A stretch of 64,000 bases of DNA from Talpa occidentalis (GCF_014898055.3 NW_023605083.1:65093715-65157714); one strand, 5' to 3'. Counted from the stretch's first letter, positions 47,401 to 54,079 are shown. Notes: generated by a model not told the origin, from the sequence alone. Program-made: numbers and translations.

Positions 47401-50400
47401 CTTCATAAAAACAAGTCATTATAGGGGACAAGCAAAAGTAAATGTCCTTAGTCATCTTTGAAGGATGCTAGGGAGCGAAGACATTGCTCTGAAAACTGGT
47501 CATTAGGAGAGAAGCAAGCATTTCTCCCGTCTCACCCACTTGAACAAGACCTTGGTAATCAAGTAGGTGATGAGGAGAGGTTTTCTTTATAGAAGATTTT
47601 CAGCAAATAAATGCAGAAAAAATGAGAGCATTAGGATACTGGCCTTTTGTTACCCCCATAAAGGGCTGGCTGGAGGGAGATGGCCACATGTGACCCCTCA
47701 TGTTGCCCATGGGAAACCAGGGGCACCACCAGTGAAGGAACCACCAGTGATGTGCCCTTGCCAACCCCCCAACCCCCCATTAGCTCATCATCTGGAGGGG
47801 AAATAAACAGATGGTTACAATGCAAAAAAGCCTCTCACTCTAAACCTGCCCCATGCAGGACAGGAAGGAAGACATGAAGATGCCAGGGGTATAGCAGCAG
47901 AGTTCAGAATATGGGAAACTCTGCAGCATGGAACTGGTTTCCTCTGCAAATAAATAAATGACAAGGATGAAAGAGATTTGAAAAAGAAAAAAAAAGTGGG
48001 AGAAACTTGAAAGGCACATGGACTGAATGCAAGATAGAAGCCACGTTTGGATCCTGCTTCAAAAAACTGAAACAAACAGGCCATTTATGAGGCGCATGGG
48101 AGATCTGAGCACGGACCGGATAGGGGATAATAGTAAGGCGCTGGTGTCCACTTTTGAGGACGATGACGCGATTGTGGTCACGTTAAGACAGACTCCTTAT
48201 TCCACCAACACTAGAATATTTTGGGGTAAATGATTTACGTGCCTGAAATTTGATTCAAAATATTCCAGCAGGATGAGTGGGAAAGGGGTAGATAAAAAGG
48301 GGTAGATAAAAAGGCCATAGATAAAAAGGGGCTGGGTGGTGGGGATGGGTGGTGGAAGTCAGGTGGTGGGTATGCGGTGAGGGGTGGGTTCATCACATTA
48401 TATTCTCTCTTGAATACGTTCTGGATTTTTTTTCTAGAAGGAGTTAAACAGACATGGACTATCGTTGCAGCTTGAGGGCAATCACTATTCCTTTTGAGCA
48501 AAGGGTTTGGGATTATTTTAACCGCTGGGGGTACTACCCGCCTCCACCAGCAGGGGGCTCCTGGCTCAGCCCTAGGGCCCCCCAACCACTGTGGCCTCCA
48601 ACCTAGGCCAACAGGTGCCTTGATGCGCTGCCTATAGCAATGAGTCACATTCACCTGGAGCTGAAGGACCAGTCTGGTGGCTTGTTCAGGCGTCTGGAAT
48701 TCCTGGGGTACCTTGGTGACAGGGTGGGCAGGAGGTGGGTCTTTTCCCAGGCAGGTTTCCCCGCTGCTCAAGAGTACCTCCCGCACAATCTCAGCGGGCG
48801 ATTTGAAGATTAGTGGCTTGGTGGGGCCTTGAGGCCTGCTGTGGCCCCTGGCCTTGGGGGGTCGGTAGCTCTCATCTTTGGGGAACCTCACCCGGGGTCC
48901 CACCTTGGATAAATCAGGGAGTGGGTGGTTCAGCCGCCCCCGGCCATACTTGGGGACATCAGAAGCTGAGTGGCTAGCCAGAGTGGTTCCCTGCCTGGGT
49001 GGCAGCCTGCCCTGACGAATTTGTCTGGGTCGAGGATGATTCTGAGGGCTGATGGAGCCGGTGAATCGGGAAGGGAGAGGCTTAGGTGATATCCGTGTCC
49101 GCTTCCAGGCTTGGTCCCCAGACTGAGGGCAGGAGAGGCTGGTAGTTTCTCTCCTCCATATATCTGCAGGACTCTCGGGACTCTGGGTTGGGGATGCTGA
49201 GGAGTCCTGGAATTCCGTGGCAGTTGCCAGAGTAACGCTTCCTCCATTTCTGTCATCTAGGTTTAGGAGGTGGTGACTGGGACTCGGTGGTAAAGTTTCT
49301 GCCAGAGCAGCAGGCTGGGGGACATCGGTCTCTTCTTCCCAGGTAGAACCAAGGCTGTCGCAAGGGTTGTCGAGGCTCACAGTTCCACTGCTCCAGGACC
49401 TTGCAAAACTGAGGTCAACAGTTGGGTTGACCTCAGAATGTTCTGAAAGTTTGTCTCCATTGGCTTGTTTGCCAGAGGCCACTCGGTCTGTGGTCTGACC
49501 CCATCCCACGGTCCTGGGGCTGCCGTTTTCACTGTCCCCCGAGCCAAGGTAAGTCTCATACCCCAACCTGGGGGGGCTACCTCCAGTTTCTTCAGTCTCA
49601 TTATCTCTGAGGGTCTCAACTGGCTCGTCTTCAGTCATGTCTGGTTGAGGATCCTGCTGAGGGAGCCAGTGGGGAGGCGAGCAGGAACTTCCTGGGCTGT
49701 CCACATCCTCTGGTTCGAACTCTGGGAAGACAGTCATAGTTTAGCAGAGACCAGGCCTGGGCTTACTTTGTAACATTACCCAAGTCATTGTACCTCCTGG
49801 ACTTTCATTCCCTCATCATGTGGTGGTAACAGGAATCCCAGTAACCCCGCCCCGCCCCCCAATTTGGCCAACACCTCCCAGTTGTTTTCAAAGGTTTTTT
49901 TTTTTTTTAAAGATTTTATTTCTGTGTATGCATACAAAAACTGGGGGGTAGGACCTCCCTGGTGGCGCAGCGGTTGAGCGCTGGGTTGCGAAGCTGCCCA
50001 CAGCCTCTGCAGCGCCGGTTCAATCCCCGGTCACCGGGGATATTATTAACAATAATATTTGACTCATGGCACGCAGACTCTCCTGCTGCCCGCTGCTCCC
50101 CTCAGCAGTGTATTTCATCAGTTTGCCTGTTCTGCTTCCCGCTCCGGCTCTGGTAAATTCTCTCACCCTCCTGCGTTTCTGACTGTACCCAGTGCTTGTA
50201 TAAATAAAAATAAATAAATCTTTAAAAACAAAAAATGGGGTGTAGGTCAGAGGTTTTGCGGGGGGTGAAAGGATTCACCAGACACAGAGTGGAGAGCAGA
50301 ACAGGCAGATCTACTGAAATACACTGCTGAGGGGAGCAGCGGAAAAGACAGAGTCTGCTGTGCCATGTGGGTTAGCTCCCTCACTGGGGACCATACTTGT

Positions 50401-53394
50401 GCTGCAGTAGCTGCTGATAGCTTGATAGCGCTGAGACTTTAACTTCTGCACCACCACGGAGGCCCTGTTTTCAAAATTCAAACCTCAAACCCAGTTGTCC
50501 TATTTCAGCAAATAGCAATATTGTTCCGTCCAGTCTCATAAAGCAAAAACCTGGGAGGCATCCTTGCCCCTTCTCTCCCTAAACCCCATGATTCGATCAG
50601 TCACCAAATGCTGTCATGATTGCCTCTTGTAAGAGCTCTCAAACTCACTTGCTCCTCTAAAGTCCAGCATCACCTTTACCCAAGCCCACCTCCTCTTCTG
50701 TTTGGATTACTGCAGTAGCCACTTAATCATCAACTCAATGTTCACCCTCATCTGAAAATTCATCAGTATCTTCCTATATTATTTCTAAGACAGCTGAACC
50801 TTTGATGTAGTCTGAAGGTTCTCTCTACCTCCGCCCCCTATTAACTCTCCTGATTCATCTCTCTCCTGCAGTTTTTCTCTAGTCTAACTGAGCCACATTT
50901 TTCTCCAACCACAGGACTTTTCCACATGCTGATCTCTCTGTCAGGATCCTATCTCCCTCACTTTGTCTACTTCCTCCTATTTGCCCTCCAGGCATTAGCC
51001 AGACCCTGACTTCATCAAGGAAGTCTTCCCAGATCTCCCTAATTGAGTCAAATTTTCCCTTTATAAGCTCTCTTAGGGCTGGATACTTTGACTTTGTCAT
51101 ACTTATCACAGCTACAGTTCTCCATTTATTCCATGAATGTTTGTTGCATTCATATTTTTCTCCCCTACTGTGCTGCAAATTCCATGAGGGCTAGCACACC
51201 CTCTGTTTTTGTTCACTATTGTATTTGCAAAGTGGGTGCTCAATAATATTTGACTGAATTGGGAAAAAATAAAAAAGGGAAGGGAGCAAGGGAAGACAAG
51301 GTTTGCAAAATTCCTAGGAAATGAATAGTTGCTATTATTATTACACAGTTGGGGTTCAAGAAACATGCACCCATTCATCTATTTATTCATCTATATACTC
51401 ATCCATCCATCATCTACTCACCCATTGATCAAACTCTTTTCAATCGTCCATATATTCAGACCCATCTACCCACCCACTCATCTATCCATCACCCATCCAT
51501 CCATCCATCCATCTATCTTGCTATTCACCCACCCACTCACCCATCTATCACCCACTCATCCATCTAGCCATCTACCTATGCACCCATCCTTACCTGTTCA
51601 TCTCCCACTCACCCATCTACCCACCTATCTAAACACCCACTTACCCGTCCATCACTTATTTACCCATCATTCACACACCCACCCATTACCCATTCACCCC
51701 TTCATCCATCCATCTATATAGTCAATGTTTATTGAGCACCTACTCTGTCCTAGACTTTGGCGTAGATCCAAAGTTTGATGAGACACAGTCTAAGTAGTGC
51801 CAAGCACAAACTCTCTGCTCTGGACAGATGCACCTTTATCATAACCCCTATCTGCTCCCTGCCTCAGCACCTCTACATCTAAGATCACTCAGGGGTTCAC
51901 AGCAGTTCTGGATCTAGAACCCAGGTCCCAACCATGCAGGGGAGTTTGTCCTTACAACTGGGGGTAATGCTACATGGGGGAAAGAGAGTGGGCTTTGAAG
52001 CTAGGGACCCCAGCTCCTCTCTGGGGCCATGGGCTGCCAGCTGCCCCTCTAGCAGTGCTTACTCACACTGGAAGCTGCCTCTCCCAACAGGCAGAGGGTG
52101 GTGAGGTGGAAAGGAGACACAGCAGCTCCCTGCCCAGGCTGTGCCAGGCACACAGTAAGGACCCAGGACATGGTAGCTAGTGGCTGTTGCATCACAGGTG
52201 GGGTTACCATGAGACCTCAGGAAGTGATGCCTCTGTCCTTTCATCCCAGTGCCTCCCCGTCACCACTCCCTGGAGGAGACCTTAGAAATGGCTCCTGGAA
52301 GGGTAGCTGTGGATGAACCTTGCCTTAAATGGATCTGGCCTGAGGACCTTGGGGTCATGGCACAGTTACTACCTGCTGAATGGTCTCCTCAGGCACTTGC
52401 CTGAGTCACAGAATCCTAAGACAGTAGCATTTCATTCCTGTCTTCTCAATGGAATTATCACTCTCATCTCAGAGAGGGGGAAACCAAGGTTCAGAGAGAG
52501 GGACTTTTGTCTAAATTGGTCTCTATGCAAAGGGAGCCTGTTACTGTAGAACACCAGGGATGCCACCAATCCCTCTGTCAATGGGATTAAGAGGAAATGG
52601 GCCCCTCCATTTAAATTACCAAGGATAATAATAAATCAAGTGTGTGGAGACGTACCAGTGGCGTCCGTCTCTGTATTATTTATAATAGCAAAAACTAGAA
52701 GTTACCTAAATGCCCCACAGTAAGAGACTAGCCCAACAAATTAGACTATCCACTCCATGGAATTCTCTTCAGGCATCACGAAGGACTTAAAGGCTGTTTG
52801 ACAAGCTGGGGAAGTGTGTCTATTAAGTTACATTATGCTTGTGTCTATGAAGCTACCAAAAAAGGTTACAATACAGTCTGCAGAATCCTGTTGCACATTT
52901 GTGTTCTATTTGTGTGTGTGTGTGTGTGTGCAGATATCTAGAAAACTGTTTTAAATTTTTCCTCTTTTTGCTTAAATTTTCTGTCATGAGCAGTATTTCA
53001 TTTAAATCTTTGAAAATTTTAAGTTATGAACTTCATTGAGATTTTAATTTAAAAAATTTCTAAATTTCCCTCCCACTTTCCACCTCCCACCAGGAGCTGT
53101 TTGGGGGTGCTGGGTGGTAGTCTCACCCTCTCCTGTAGACTCAGACTCGGAATCCTGGTGCCCCTCAGGCTGAGGGTGCTGGTTCCACTCCAGTGACTGC
53201 AGGTGCTGCTGGGCCCGGCGAAAATCCTCCAGGAGCTCAGGGCTGCTGGTGTTGGGAAAGGGCCTTTCTTCTCCCCAGCTGCTTGTGCCACAGCCACTGG
53301 GATCCTTGTCCTCGTCCACCCAGGCCCAGCGCCGCCGGGGCGCCTTCCCCAGGCCTGGCTCGGCCCAGTGGACTTCTGTCCCCGAGCTGGCCAT
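20182..53394 (-). CDS. AKNA: AKNA, AT-hook / centrosomal protein, 21 coding exons
   Basis: The 21 coding exons listed separately join, with every phase agreeing, into about 1,419 codons plus stop (human 1,439). The start MASSGTE at 53394 matches the human start. Regions: acidic, Ser/Pro-rich N-terminal half (1-445); a coiled coil around 436-470 (LQEDYHKLLTKYAEAENTID); further helices at 560-710 (LKAAHAALEEEYLKACK; ELEAEIFQLGIRLEELQ) and 1052-1070 (IRELQEEVSRLRLRLED); a degenerate AT-hook TGRRRARS at ~1129-1136; CPLCG in coding exon 19; and a conserved C-terminus ending GSCLF. AKNA was first described as an AT-rich-binding regulator of CD40 and CD40L. It was later shown to sit at centrosomal subdistal appendages, organising microtubules and favouring neural progenitor delamination. 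Low-complexity segments rich in P/E/S/T suggest PEST-type turnover. The frame has no break. Confidence 0.95.
20444..21943 (-). other. AKNA intron 20
   Basis: The intron has GT-AG borders. It contains scattered MIR/L2-like pieces, for example near 20650-20710 (TTTATTGACC.. and ACGGTGTTAGGCCCTGG) and 21180-21340. No extra exon is supported. Confidence 0.5.
21944..22136 (-). CDS. AKNA: AKNA coding exon 20
   Basis: It encodes TEKATMKKNASATSSPKQRN through APPAFAYVSSVPVMPYPSA. It is basic and then Pro/Ala-rich. The acceptor is CCTGACAG and the donor AT/GTAAGA. Confidence 0.94.
22363..22479 (-). CDS. AKNA: AKNA coding exon 19
   Basis: It encodes GAAPRDPLAPTLTDTLRCPL and CGLVGSPLEGASLDSATS. The CPLC pair may bind zinc together with the upstream Cys in coding exon 18. 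The acceptor is CTTCCAG and the donor TCTG/GTAGGG. Confidence 0.93.
22480..23353. other. AKNA intron 18, distal part
   Basis: It holds a short (GATG)n run at 22977-22996 and a + strand MIR at about 23025-23222. No exon is seen. Confidence 0.5.
23025..23222 (+). repeat. MIR relic
   Basis: GGCAGGGCTCTGGAGTCACA, TCACTTGTAAGTTGTGTGTCC, AAAATGGGTAAAACC and CTTAATAAATGATGG follow the MIR order on the + strand. Confidence 0.7.
23354..23500 (+). repeat. Unclassified repeat, copy B (copy A at 1-150)
   Basis: It matches positions 1-146 with about 90% identity. It lies in AKNA intron 18, 244 bases downstream, in AKNA sense, of coding exon 18. Confidence 0.7.
23744..23839 (-). CDS. AKNA: AKNA coding exon 18
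   Basis: It encodes GQEYHVLTPKTVPRGSGTVS, then CTHSRPVRTQDA. The human protein as I recall it has CPHC where this one has CTHS. The acceptor is CCCCAG and the donor CAG/GTAAAG. Confidence 0.93.
23840..25303. other. AKNA intron 17
   Basis: It carries a CA/TG-rich patch at 23950-24020. I see no exon or nameable element otherwise. Confidence 0.45.
25304..25450 (-). CDS. AKNA: AKNA coding exon 17
   Basis: It encodes SESEPASPRLFSEKSRTAED through GRPDRVTFLGQYT. It is Ser/Pro- and Arg-rich. The acceptor is AACTCTAG and the donor ACAG/GTGGGT. Confidence 0.94.
25451..26054. other. AKNA intron 16
   Basis: There is no exon. MIR-like wording near 25700-25860 is weak. Confidence 0.45.
26055..26170 (-). 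CDS. AKNA: AKNA coding exon 16, AT-hook region
   Basis: It encodes KSTERLSGEPGGAEKAVPTG, RRRARSSSMPRDVPRLSL. GRRRARS is the arginine-rich segment named as the AT-hook in AKNA. It lacks the canonical GRP core, as in human. The acceptor is TTGCTAG and the donor CTGA/GTAAGT. Confidence 0.94.
26285..26440 (+). repeat. MIR relic in AKNA intron 15
   Basis: AGACTCTGGAGTTGGGAGTC, AGCCTCTCTGATTCCGTTTTC and GGGTTGTTGGAGGCATTGAG follow MIR order. Nothing else is recognised in intron 15 (26171-26772) apart from an A run at 26625-26640. Confidence 0.6.
26773..26949 (-). CDS. AKNA: AKNA coding exon 15, coiled coil
   Basis: It encodes QAIRELQEEVSRLRLRLEDS, then SPTRPVSTFDRPTRARDRPA and AWSTHYG. The first 20 residues form an amphipathic heptad helix, followed by a Pro/Arg-rich linker. 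The acceptor is CACTGCAG and the donor GGCAG/GTGCGT. Confidence 0.95.
26950..28540. other. AKNA intron 14, first part
   Basis: No coding exon or named repeat is supported in this G+C-rich stretch. Confidence 0.45.
28545..28814 (+). mobile_element. tRNA-derived SINE, older copy
   Basis: The diverged head GGGGGCTTTGTGGTGGTGCA is followed by B box AGTTCAATCCC, CAGACCTCTCCTG, CCGCTGCTCC, TTTCTGGTGAATCCTCTCACC, TTGTATGCATAAATAAATC and an A tail. No clear target-site duplication is left. Confidence 0.82.
28815..29812. other. AKNA intron 14, last part
   Basis: It begins with a CACCACC/C-rich simple tract (28832-28862). No exon is seen. Confidence 0.45.
29813..29975 (-). CDS. AKNA: AKNA coding exon 14
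   Basis: It encodes GSEFERQKRISEQHPASRTV through ETTPGFLFTRSGR. Two in-frame acceptors lie 6 bases apart: CCCAAG/GTTCAG (exon from 29975) and GTTCAG/AG (exon from 29969). The upstream one keeps the Gly-Ser I remember in human AKNA, so it is preferred. The donor is GAGA/GTAAGT. Confidence 0.9.
29976..31196. other. AKNA intron 13, first part
   Basis: It contains old L1-like + strand sequence at roughly 30440-30830 and 30960-31190 (AATACCACTCCCCAAACTTAT, TCCTATGACTCCACGG), which is diverged. No exon is seen. Confidence 0.45.
31211..31490 (+). mobile_element. Young full-length tRNA-derived SINE with TSD
   Basis: The head is GGGCCTCCCCGGTGGCGCAG (A box TGGCGCAGCGG) and the B box AGTTCAATCCC. The body runs through CAGACCTCTCCTGC and CCCTCAGCAGTGTA to TTGTATAAATAAATAAATG, ending in an A tail. 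AAAAGGCCAGTATA flanks it at 31197-31210 and about 31490-31503. This is the best reference copy of the family in the window. Confidence 0.93.
31690..31901 (-). CDS. AKNA: AKNA coding exon 13
   Basis: It encodes TPGILAQPFTDSVPRERASH through PEPTLATEM. It is Pro/Arg/Ser-rich and disordered. The acceptor is TACCGCAG and the donor GATGG/GTGAGT. Confidence 0.93.
31902..32638. other. AKNA intron 12
   Basis: It contains a + strand MIR at 32405-32500 (GCTGGGTGACACTGGGCAAG, TGCCCTCTCTGAGCCTCC). Nothing else is recognised. Confidence 0.55.
32639..32745 (-). CDS. AKNA: AKNA coding exon 12
   Basis: It encodes ETWMASPETDSGFVGSETSR and VSPLTQTPEHRLSHI. The motif SPETDSGFVGSE is highly conserved in the family. 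The acceptor is CTTTCAG and the donor ATCAG/GTACCC. Confidence 0.95.
32746..33714. other. AKNA intron 11
   Basis: It contains a (TG)n/(CA)n tract at about 33275-33332. No exon is seen. Confidence 0.5.
33275..33332. repeat. (TG)n/(CA)n microsatellite
   Basis: A GTGTGTGTGTGTG run passes directly into ACACACAC, giving a self-complementary dinucleotide tract. Confidence 0.85.
33715..33961 (-). CDS. AKNA: AKNA coding exon 11
   Basis: It encodes ETMEQMASVNPLGFHTPGIR through SGISEHPPQKSLHHTGRPQL and E. It is Ser/Pro/His-rich. The acceptor is CTGCCAG and the donor GGAA/GTAAGT. Confidence 0.93.
33962..34804. other. AKNA intron 10
   Basis: It contains a + strand MIR at 34040-34165 (TTGGGAGTCAGGCTCCC, TAGCTGTGTGATCCTGGGC). 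The A+T-rich remainder (34200-34560) is not identified. Confidence 0.5.
34805..34957 (-). CDS. AKNA: AKNA coding exon 10
   Basis: It encodes YLSVKSLPEAMRLEEEEQVC through VVQAERGHGPLLE. The Glu run is short (EEEE) compared with the long poly-Glu tract I recall in human. The donor TTGA/GTATGT is chosen because it alone gives the phase needed by coding exon 11. Confidence 0.88.
35036..35190 (-). CDS. AKNA: AKNA coding exon 9
   Basis: It encodes SDATCTDPRPSHMNPEMSSA through CKELQMEQGFHGLLER. The end is the conserved KELQMEQ helix. The acceptor is CCCCCAG and the donor GAGCG/GTGGGT. Confidence 0.93.
35191..35922. other. AKNA intron 8
   Basis: It contains an antisense MIR/L2-like piece at about 35615-35720 (GAGCACCTACTATGTGCCAG). 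No exon is seen. Confidence 0.5.
35923..36130 (-). CDS. AKNA: AKNA coding exon 8
   Basis: It encodes ELEAEIFQLGIRLEELQDHM, then a Pro-rich segment ending TQTLCSE. The first 25 residues are a coiled-coil helix. The acceptor is TTCCAG and the donor CTGAG/GTACCT. Confidence 0.94.
36621..36748 (-). CDS. AKNA: AKNA coding exon 7
   Basis: It encodes GFQLLKAAHAALEEEYLKAC and KDQQLAQQPAGSTGTPGQFD. This helix is strongly conserved. The acceptor is GTTTCAG and the donor GGCAG/GTACAC. Confidence 0.95.
37165..37385 (-). repeat. MIR relic
   Basis: GAGGAGGAAACTGAGGCACA, GGTCACACAGTGAGTGAGC and GGATCTGAACCCAGGCC mark a nearly complete antisense MIR. Confidence 0.8.
38265..38430 (+). repeat. MIR relic
   Basis: CTAGTTGTGTGACCTCTGAA, GGCTTCAGTTCCATCCC, AAATGGGGGTGATGG and CAGTGCCTGGCACCC follow sense MIR order. 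Confidence 0.75.
38625..38684 (-). CDS. AKNA: AKNA coding exon 6 (20 codons)
   Basis: It encodes exactly VESFVDLMQAGRLTPRDQLK, matching human VESFERLIQAGRLMPQDQVK. It is phase 0 on both sides. The acceptor is ATCCAG and the donor CAAG/GTACTG. Confidence 0.95.
38990..39320 (+). repeat. Old L1-like fragment
   Basis: The wording AATGCCGTGCTGTGGAATAG, TATGCGGTCACAAAG and TATGGTACCATCTGTACAAA resembles L1M 3'-end sequence on the + strand. It is strongly diverged. Confidence 0.5.
39465..39830 (+). repeat. Old L1M 3' end
   Basis: Landmarks GAATGAAACCAGACACAAA, ATACATGAATCCATTATATG, AGGGGCTGAGGAAAGG, GATGAAAAAGCTTTAAAG, GATGAATTTTGACTCAATAAA and a short A-rich end match the sense order of ancient L1 3' ends. 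Confidence 0.7.
40592..40743 (-). CDS. AKNA: AKNA coding exon 5
   Basis: It encodes CPSAHGDLITSPINVATPMW, then LPENQGIAKDQPFTERTQAL and ASQASQFLAK. The end matches human TQALASQASQFLAK exactly. The acceptor is ATTCCAG and the donor CAAG/GTGAGT. Confidence 0.95.
40744..41493. other. AKNA intron 4
   Basis: It contains an (ACC)n tract at 40820-40843 and a G-run tract at 41290-41325 (ten G, then CGGGGGGAGGGGG) with quadruplex potential. No exon is seen. Confidence 0.55.
41494..41650 (-). CDS. AKNA: AKNA coding exon 4
   Basis: It encodes VNLYSDPPQPSHSIHLGTVP through KVMSFTIPQPHSVERW to QASESS. It is close to human VNLFSDPPQPNHSIHTG. The acceptor is CCCAACAG and the donor CTCAG/GTGAGT. Confidence 0.95.
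41865..41965 (-). repeat. MIR relic in AKNA intron 3
   Basis: CCCATTTTACAGAAGAGG and AAACTGAGATTCAGAGAGG with TTAAGTCACTC are a clear antisense MIR core. Confidence 0.75.
41970..44857. other. AKNA intron 3, middle
   Basis: It holds a degenerate CAT/ATC trinucleotide stretch (42598-42712), a C10 run at 42969-42980, + strand MIR relics near 43965-44050 and 44180-44345, and otherwise G+C-rich unique sequence. No exon is seen. Confidence 0.5.
44858..45024 (+). mobile_element. 5'-truncated SINE with 17-bp TSD
   Basis: Only the SINE 3' half is present (ATATTTCAGTCTCTCTGCC to TTGTATGTATAAATAAATAA, then AAAC repeats), at 44875-45007. AAACTACTGCTCCTAGT flanks it exactly at 44858-44874 and 45008-45024. 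A 5' truncation bounded by target-site duplications is the signature of L1-machinery insertion with incomplete reverse transcription. Confidence 0.9.
45641..45790 (+). repeat. Local duplication, copy 1
   Basis: It matches 46421-46570 at an offset of 780 bases. The shared core includes GAGTCAAGGTCATTACCCAA and TGTGGTTGAACAAAAACCCC, then GGGATGTGT and GCCAGCCCC/TCCCAGTCCC with small gaps. Confidence 0.75.
46421..46570 (+). repeat. Local duplication, copy 2, beside AKNA coding exon 3
   Basis: This is the partner of 45641-45790. It ends 30 bases from the donor side of coding exon 3. Part of it resembles a MIR core, but the shared unique words show duplication rather than two independent MIR insertions. 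Confidence 0.75.
46600..46674 (-). CDS. AKNA: AKNA coding exon 3 (25 codons, coiled coil)
   Basis: It encodes EDYHKLLTKYAEAENTIDQL and RLGAK, nearly identical to human. It is phase 0 both sides, so skipping would keep the frame. The acceptor is CTCTGCAG and the donor CCAAG/GTACCC. Confidence 0.96.
47005..47289 (-). mobile_element. tRNA-derived SINE with TSD in AKNA intron 2
   Basis: The antisense copy has the tail at 47016 (TTTAAAGATTTATTTATACAA) and the head at about 47276 (GGGGCCTCCCCTGGTGGCAC). TAAGCATTTTTT flanks it at 47005-47016 and 47278-47289. Confidence 0.9.
47290..48654. other. AKNA intron 2, second part
   Basis: No extra exon is supported. A 15-bp unit GGGGTAGATAAAAAG occurs twice and a third time in variant form at about 48284-48330. 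Confidence 0.5.
48655..49721 (-). CDS. AKNA: AKNA coding exon 2 (large, 1,067 nt)
   Basis: It encodes residues 90-445 from EFEPEDVDSPGSS to QEFQTPEQATRLVLQLQ. It is acidic and Ser/Thr/Pro-rich in its first two thirds (PEST-like). Then come conserved blocks KPLPSRFTGSISP, DVPKYGRGRLNHPLPDLSKV, GPRVRFPKDESYRPPKARGH and PLIFKSPAEIVREVLLSSGE. The acceptor is CTTCCCAG and the donor CTCCAG/GTGAAT. The open frame continues past the donor by chance to 48235. Confidence 0.95.
49883..50475 (-). mobile_element. Outer SINE split by a later SINE
   Basis: The antisense copy has its tail at 49893-49952 (TTTTTTAAAGATTTTATTTCTG) and its body and head at 50247-50465 (GAAAGGATTCACCAGACACA to ACCACCACGGAGGCCC). 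TGTTTTCAAA flanks the whole at 49883-49892 and 50466-50475. It is interrupted by the + strand SINE at 49953-50230. Confidence 0.88.
49936..50246 (+). mobile_element. Inner SINE nested in an older SINE
   Basis: The element spans 49953-50230 with head ACCTCCCTGGTGGCGCAGCGG, B box GGTTCAATCCC and a TTGTATAAATAAAAATAAAT tail. The duplicated target is host SINE sequence AAAAACTGGGGGGTAGG (49936-49952) and the near copy AAAAATGGGGTGTAGG (50231-50246). Two small palindromes interrupt the middle at 50025-50058. Confidence 0.9.
50476..51364. other. AKNA intron 1, middle
   Basis: This is a diverged stretch with L2-like wording (CCTCTTCTGTTTGGATTACTG, ATTTGCAAAGTGGGTGCTCAATAA). No exon is seen. Confidence 0.45.
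51365..51720. repeat. Degenerate (CATC/CACC)n tetranucleotide tract
   Basis: About 350 bases are built from CCAT, CACC, CATC and TATC steps (for example CCATCCATCCATCCATC at 51491-51510), with frequent substitutions. This is an old, length-prone microsatellite. Confidence 0.9.
52357..52397 (+). repeat. Exact 41-bp repeat, copy 1
   Basis: It is identical over 41 bases to 54024-54064, beginning ATGGCACAGTTACTACC and ending CCTCAGGCACT. The flanks are unrelated. Confidence 0.95.
52620..53040 (+). repeat. Old L1-like fragment
   Basis: ATTTATAATAGCAAAAACTAG, CTAAATGCCCCACAGTAAG and CTATCCACTCCATGGAATTC give + strand L1M-like 3' wording. A (TG)n tract lies at 52909-52931. Confidence 0.55.
53127..53394 (-). 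CDS. AKNA: AKNA coding exon 1
   Basis: It encodes MASSGTEVHWAEPGLGKAPR through SPELLEDFRRAQQHLQSLEW to DSESESTGE. It matches the human start MASSETEIRWAEPGLGK. The frame is open upstream of the ATG for at least 30 codons (DEVAQVKCRPGP directly before). The donor is GAGG/GTGAGA. The 5' end of this exon is uncertain. Candidate acceptors are CTCACAG and CTCCTGAAG, 60 and 40 bases or so upstream. Confidence 0.93.
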
Positions 53395-53599
53395 CGGGCC
53401 TGGCCTGCACTTCACCTGGGCCACTTCATCTTCAGGAGAAAGACGCACTGGCCACTGTGAGCACCAGAGTCACCGCTGGTTCCTCTCAGCTCCCGCCATC
53501 CTACCTGTGGCCTATGAGGGGCACAATCAAGGGACAATATCAATTCTCATGACCCTCTTTTCTTCAGAACAATAAGTTACCAGCAGAAACTGTGGATTC

Positions 53600-53710
53600 A
53601 GACAGCCCTGGTATAGCTCTGGGCTCCACTCGGTGGAAGTTGTGTGACTTTGGGCAAGTCACTGTCTATTATCTTCGGTAGAATAGATAATTCCCCTCTC
53701 TCTCAAAGAG
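53600..53710 (+). repeat. MIR relic
   Basis: GGATTCAGACAGCCCTGGT, GAAGTTGTGTGACTTTGGGC and AAGTCACTGTC are a sense MIR core. Confidence 0.75.
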
Positions 53711-54023
53711 TTTTGGAAAATTACCTGAGGTACGAGGGAAAGAGCCCAGCAGCCAGCACACCGGCAAGTGTTCGAGGGAGCTAGTGTTGGCTACCATGTG
53801 CCAGGCTCTGCTTGTGGGCTCCAGGGCACAGGCCCTGCTCCTGTGAGAACAGAGAGCCCAAGAGGAAGCAAACACCAGCACCTGCAAACCAAGGTGAGAA
53901 GTGATGGGAAAGCACAGGCCCAAGGGTTGCAGTGCAGACCTCAGACGTGAGCGAAGGTCCCCTGTAGAAACCACGTCCTCTGGGACCCTTCCCTGATCAC
54001 CCTCATGTGAGTGGGTGATCTAA

Positions 54024-54064
54024 ATGGCACAGTTACTACCTGCTGAATGGTCTCCTCAGGCACT
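54024..54064 (+). repeat. Exact 41-bp repeat, copy 2
   Basis: It is identical to 52357-52397. It lies on the other side of AKNA coding exon 1, 1,667 bases away and in the same orientation. Confidence 0.95.
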
Positions 54065-54079
54065 GGCCAGCCCCCATGG

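Noticed and set aside
48235..48654. C-terminal 140 codons of the open frame following AKNA coding exon 2
   Set aside because: A consensus donor at 48655/48654 and exact phase agreement with coding exon 3 show that this is intron read-through.
51365..51720. Regularly spaced CCATC units resembling an array
   Set aside because: The period is 4 bases with drifting composition. There are no spacers, so it is a microsatellite and not a CRISPR-like array.
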